Below, in pieces: positions 61,962 to 64,000 of a stretch of 64,000 bases of DNA (positions are counted from its first letter, which is position 1; every line of letters begins with the position of its first letter). The translations under genes and the position numbers were made by a program. Below the pieces are notes generated by a model. It saw only the letters and a program-made list of their open reading frames with translations. It did no database searches and was not told the DNA's origin. Source of the stretch: Vibrio sp. J1-1 (GTDB taxonomy: Bacteria > Pseudomonadota > Gammaproteobacteria > Enterobacterales > Vibrionaceae). The stretch covers positions 553,979-617,978 of the forward strand of contig NZ_JAKKCM010000001.1 of the NCBI RefSeq assembly GCF_021728395.1, given 5' to 3'.

Positions 61962-62561
61962 CTAGAATTCGCGAATATCCAGTTCATTATGGATTAATAC
62001 TACACACTGTGAAGCAAACAGCATTTTAGGACCAAGACTGATCTTTTCAGTACCAAGGCGTTTCAAACTGTTGAATGACTTCTTCGGCATTGGAATGTGG
62101 TCAGTCAACAAGAAGCAAGGGTTTGATCCTATTTCTGCGTCGCGAACGAATTCGCCTTTCTTATCCAGCATATAAAGCTGGTGGTCTTCGGCCAGTTCTT
62201 GAACCAAACGCTCGAAACTAACAGTACGGACAGTAATACCCGGCTCAACGTCGCGAAGCTGCTCTTTACCCATGCCAACTGATGCATCCAAAGCGCGAGC
62301 TACTGCTGCGATCAACGTCGACTCATGGAATCCACCAATATTAGTCATTTCATTAGATCGAATTGTCACCGTGCGGGAGTAATCTTTAGTGCTCTCAAGA
62401 ACTAAATACACAACCACGTCTTCACGATGTGACTGCGCAACAAACATAGTGTTCATCATAGTGTGAGCAAGGATCTCGGTGTGTGCTTCCTGACCGACAC
62501 CTTCGAGTAGTGCTTTGCTGGTGGTCGGTGCTGCACGAGCTCGTAAAACGAAAGAGCGCAT
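61962..62561 (-). CDS. trmY: tRNA (pseudouridine-N1)-methyltransferase TrmY family (DUF358/UPF0217)
   Basis: A 199-residue SPOUT-type protein. The family C-terminus SLGPKMLFASQCVVLIHNELD carries the conserved Cys and the LIHNELD motif. Further segments are IGSNPCFLLTDHIPMPK and TIRSNEMTNIGGFHESTLI. In archaea TrmY methylates pseudouridine 54 of tRNA using S-adenosylmethionine. Vibrio members are known (as UPF0217), but bacterial tRNA normally carries ribothymidine at 54, so the target here is unclear. GAGGCTAAATTC precedes the ATG. Confidence 0.9.
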   Translation of the reverse strand: MRSFVLRARAAPTTSKALLEGVGQEAHTEILAHTMMNTMFVAQSHREDVVVYLVLESTKDYSRTVTIRSNEMTNIGGFHESTLIAAVARALDASVGMGKEQLRDVEPGITVRTVSFERLVQELAEDHQLYMLDKKGEFVRDAEIGSNPCFLLTDHIPMPKKSFNSLKRLGTEKISLGPKMLFASQCVVLIHNELDIREF

Positions 62562-62707
62562 GAATTTAGCCTCTATATCAAGAGTGAATGCGCGGAGTAT
62601 ATACTCAGACGACGCTTTGATGCGAGAATTATGAACTTACTTACAAAGCTTCGATTGTGGTGCCAATTCTCGTCGCTACAATAGGGATAACCCTTTAGGA
62701 GTGATAT

Positions 62708-63232
62708 ATGGAAATTAAAAAAATCAATAAAGAAGTCTATAAAAAGAAAGTAAACCTAGTTATTGGTGGCTTTGTCGTATTGCTTGCTGTCTCTTCATTA
62801 GCCTTCAGCTCTCTACTCATTAGTCTTTTTGGCAATACCAATATTCAACCGGAACAATCGACAGGTAACTTTCATTGGAATTTGATTGGTGTACTTCTGG
62901 CAATTGCTACGTCCCTCTCTTTACTAAACCAATTTAAAACTCATCCATACATGCAAGAGGTACTGTATGTTTGGAAGCTTAAGCAGATACACAATAAGAT
63001 TTACCGCAAACTAAAAAATATTAAAGCAGCCGCGAGTTCTGATGATCTGCAAGCGTTGACCATTCTCAAGTTCTACTACACCACGCAAAGGCAAGTATTT
63101 GAGTTAGACAACAACACGCTAACCATGAGCAGCGTAAATAAAGAATTAGAAGCCATTGAAGAGATCGAAGCGAGTAAATCGCTCGTAATTGATATTACAA
63201 GCTTTGAACAGTCTTGGTTGGATACATATTGA
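62708..63232 (+). CDS. DUF3087 family membrane protein
   Basis: A 174-residue protein. Two membrane helices are near residues 15-40 (VNLVIGGFVVLLAVSSLAFSS) and 57-75 (LIGVLLAIATSLSLL). The rest is a cytoplasmic helical domain (YVWKLKQIHNKIYRKL, YYTTQRQVFELDNNTLT). It matches the DUF3087 family; function unknown. TAGGAGTGA gives a strong ribosome site. It sits just upstream of the rRNA operon. Confidence 0.85.
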   Translation: MEIKKINKEVYKKKVNLVIGGFVVLLAVSSLAFSSLLISLFGNTNIQPEQSTGNFHWNLIGVLLAIATSLSLLNQFKTHPYMQEVLYVWKLKQIHNKIYRKLKNIKAAASSDDLQALTILKFYYTTQRQVFELDNNTLTMSSVNKELEAIEEIEASKSLVIDITSFEQSWLDTY

Positions 63233-63273
63233 TTGCCTATTTGCTACCTGATATTAACAAATGAGTGCTAAAA

Positions 63274-63317
63274 ATAAGCGTTTGAGTGAGATTTCATCAC
63301 TCGGCGCTTTTTTTTTG
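63274..63317 (+). terminator. Intrinsic terminator after the DUF3087 gene
   Basis: Nested stem AAGCG/CGCTT (63276-63280 and 63305-63309) with inner GAGTGA/TCACTC (63284-63289 and 63297-63302), followed by T7. Confidence 0.8.
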
Positions 63318-63337
63318 AATTTTTTCTTCAAAAAGGG

Positions 63338-63371
63338 TTGCCAAGAAAAATCATCTCCCTATAATGCGCCT
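63338..63371 (+). promoter_or_regulatory. rrn promoter P1
   Basis: The -35 box TTGCCA (63338-63343) and -10 box TATAAT (63360-63365) are 16 bp apart. They are followed by a G/C-rich discriminator GCGCC, and A/T-rich UP-like sequence lies upstream. Confidence 0.85.
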
Positions 63372-63453
63372 CCGTTGTCAGGGCAAAGCGGAAACGCAAC
63401 AGCGATTGGCAATAAGGCGAATAAATACTTCTAAAAATTAATTTAAAAAGTGT

Positions 63454-63487
63454 TTGACACGAAAGATTAGTTCATTAGAATACGCCT
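63454..63487 (+). promoter_or_regulatory. rrn promoter P2
   Basis: TTGACA (63454-63459) and TAGAAT (63476-63481), 16 bp apart, with the discriminator ACGCCTCCG. The P1-P2 pair, about 115 nt apart, is typical of gammaproteobacterial rrn operons. Confidence 0.85.
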
Positions 63488-63517
63488 CCGCTTTGAGAGA
63501 AAACTTCTCGCAAAGCA

Positions 63518-63529
63518 AGCTCTTTAACA
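63518..63529 (+). promoter_or_regulatory. boxA antitermination site
   Basis: AGCTCTTTAACA is one base off the boxA consensus TGCTCTTTAACA. It lies about 35 nt after P2 and should recruit the Nus antitermination complex. Confidence 0.85.
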
Positions 63530-63773
63530 ATATAGACCTATCAATCTGTGTGGGCACTCGTTGATGATAATCCAATTAGATATTTCTCTTAAATAAAGAG
63601 GGGTATCAAATTAGGTTTCAATGAACTGAGTGACCAATCGAGATTAACTTGTTTAATCTTGGCACAGTCAATTCATTATCATTCTGTTGGAATGGTAATA
63701 GCTTTAAAATTACGTCTTACTTTCGAGTAAGAGCAGTTTTGAAGTCAGTATTCATTGAGCCGAACAAAATCTT

Positions 63774-64000
63774 AAATTGAAGAGTTTGATCATGGCTCAG
63801 ATTGAACGCTGGCGGCAGGCCTAACACATGCAAGTCGAGCGGAAACGAGTTGTCTGAACCTTCGGGGAACGATAACGGCGTCGAGCGGCGGACGGGTGAG
63901 TAATGCCTAGGAAATTGCCCTGATGTGGGGGATAACCATTGGAAACGATGGCTAATACCGCATGATGCCTACGGGCCAAAGAGGGGGACCTTCGGGCCTC
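63774..64000 (+). rRNA. 16S ribosomal RNA, 5' part
   Basis: The mature 5' end AAATTGAAGAGTTTGATCATG begins at 63774. The first 227 nt continue to the window edge with the conserved ATTGAACGCTGGCGGC block. The variable region ends in GCCTACGGGCCAAAGAGGG, which is typical of Vibrio. The rest of the gene lies outside. Confidence 0.98.

Larger units (their letters stand above)
63233..63773. other. Leader and promoter region of the rRNA operon
   Basis: About 540 nt holding a terminator for the DUF3087 gene, rrn promoters P1 and P2, and the boxA antitermination site. No protein gene is seen. Confidence 0.6.

Overview
The window looks like a chromosomal segment of a Vibrio. The 5' end of a typical Vibrio 16S rRNA gene begins at about 63774. 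The gene content also fits: an 849-residue Vibrio chitinase A, NhaD, OmpW, DUF3081, DUF4144 and DUF3087 proteins, and the MaoP/HdfR pair. From memory, the V. cholerae counterparts of nagB, ompW and trmY are chromosome II genes, so a chromosome II origin is plausible but inferred. There are no prophage genes, insertion sequences, CRISPR arrays, tRNAs or integron cassettes. This is mostly ordinary, gene-dense core and shell genome, and I found no unambiguous new multi-gene defence or mobile system.

Layout. 1-1.4 kb: a decayed ABC-exporter operon with three in-frame stops and an ATPase-permease fusion scar. 1.5-8.2 kb: ppiB, a DCC protein, gltS, a YtrA-type GntR/ABC operon with its own palindromic operator, a wHTH plus nuclease-like protein, and nagB behind a NagC-like site. 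8.5-19.8 kb: DUF3081, maoP/hdfR, doxX, an Ada-AlkA fusion overlapping ogt, yitT, a GFA protein, nhaD preceded by an unannotated 38-residue membrane peptide, an acyltransferase, and TetR plus an alpha/beta hydrolase. 19.8-31 kb: chitinase A, ppnP, a tail-anchored small protein, two diguanylate cyclases, a MATE pump behind a terminator-containing structured leader, a long RluA-family synthase and a Cof-type HAD phosphatase.

31-41 kb: formaldehyde detoxification (frmA-fghA); an HD-domain/class II aldolase operon with a divergent LysR gene; and a hexuronate catabolic cluster (kdgR, kduD, ygjV, a DhuI-like RpiB-family isomerase, kdgK, kdgA) with a KdgR-like palindrome. The cluster would convert 4-deoxy-5-ketouronates, from alginate, pectin or glycosaminoglycan breakdown, to pyruvate and glyceraldehyde-3-phosphate. 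41-53 kb: siderophore-interacting protein, LysE/Lrp, ompW with an FNR-like site, rof, an MBL-fold hydrolase, a macrodomain protein, an M3 peptidase, a small lipoprotein, an unannotated 57-residue protein and assorted housekeeping genes.

53-59 kb: a complete thiamin salvage operon on the minus strand (thiD-thiZ-thiX-thiY-tenA-thiM-thiE) under a TPP riboswitch. 59-64 kb: a TldD/TldE-type protease pair, the archaeal-type SPOUT methyltransferase TrmY, a DUF3087 membrane protein, then an rrn operon leader with P1, P2 and boxA and the start of 16S rRNA.

The items most worth a second look are the HD/aldolase operon, the two small proteins missed by length cut-offs (16599-16715 and 51546-51719), the MATE leader, the RpiB-family isomerase replacing KduI, and the eroding ABC operon.
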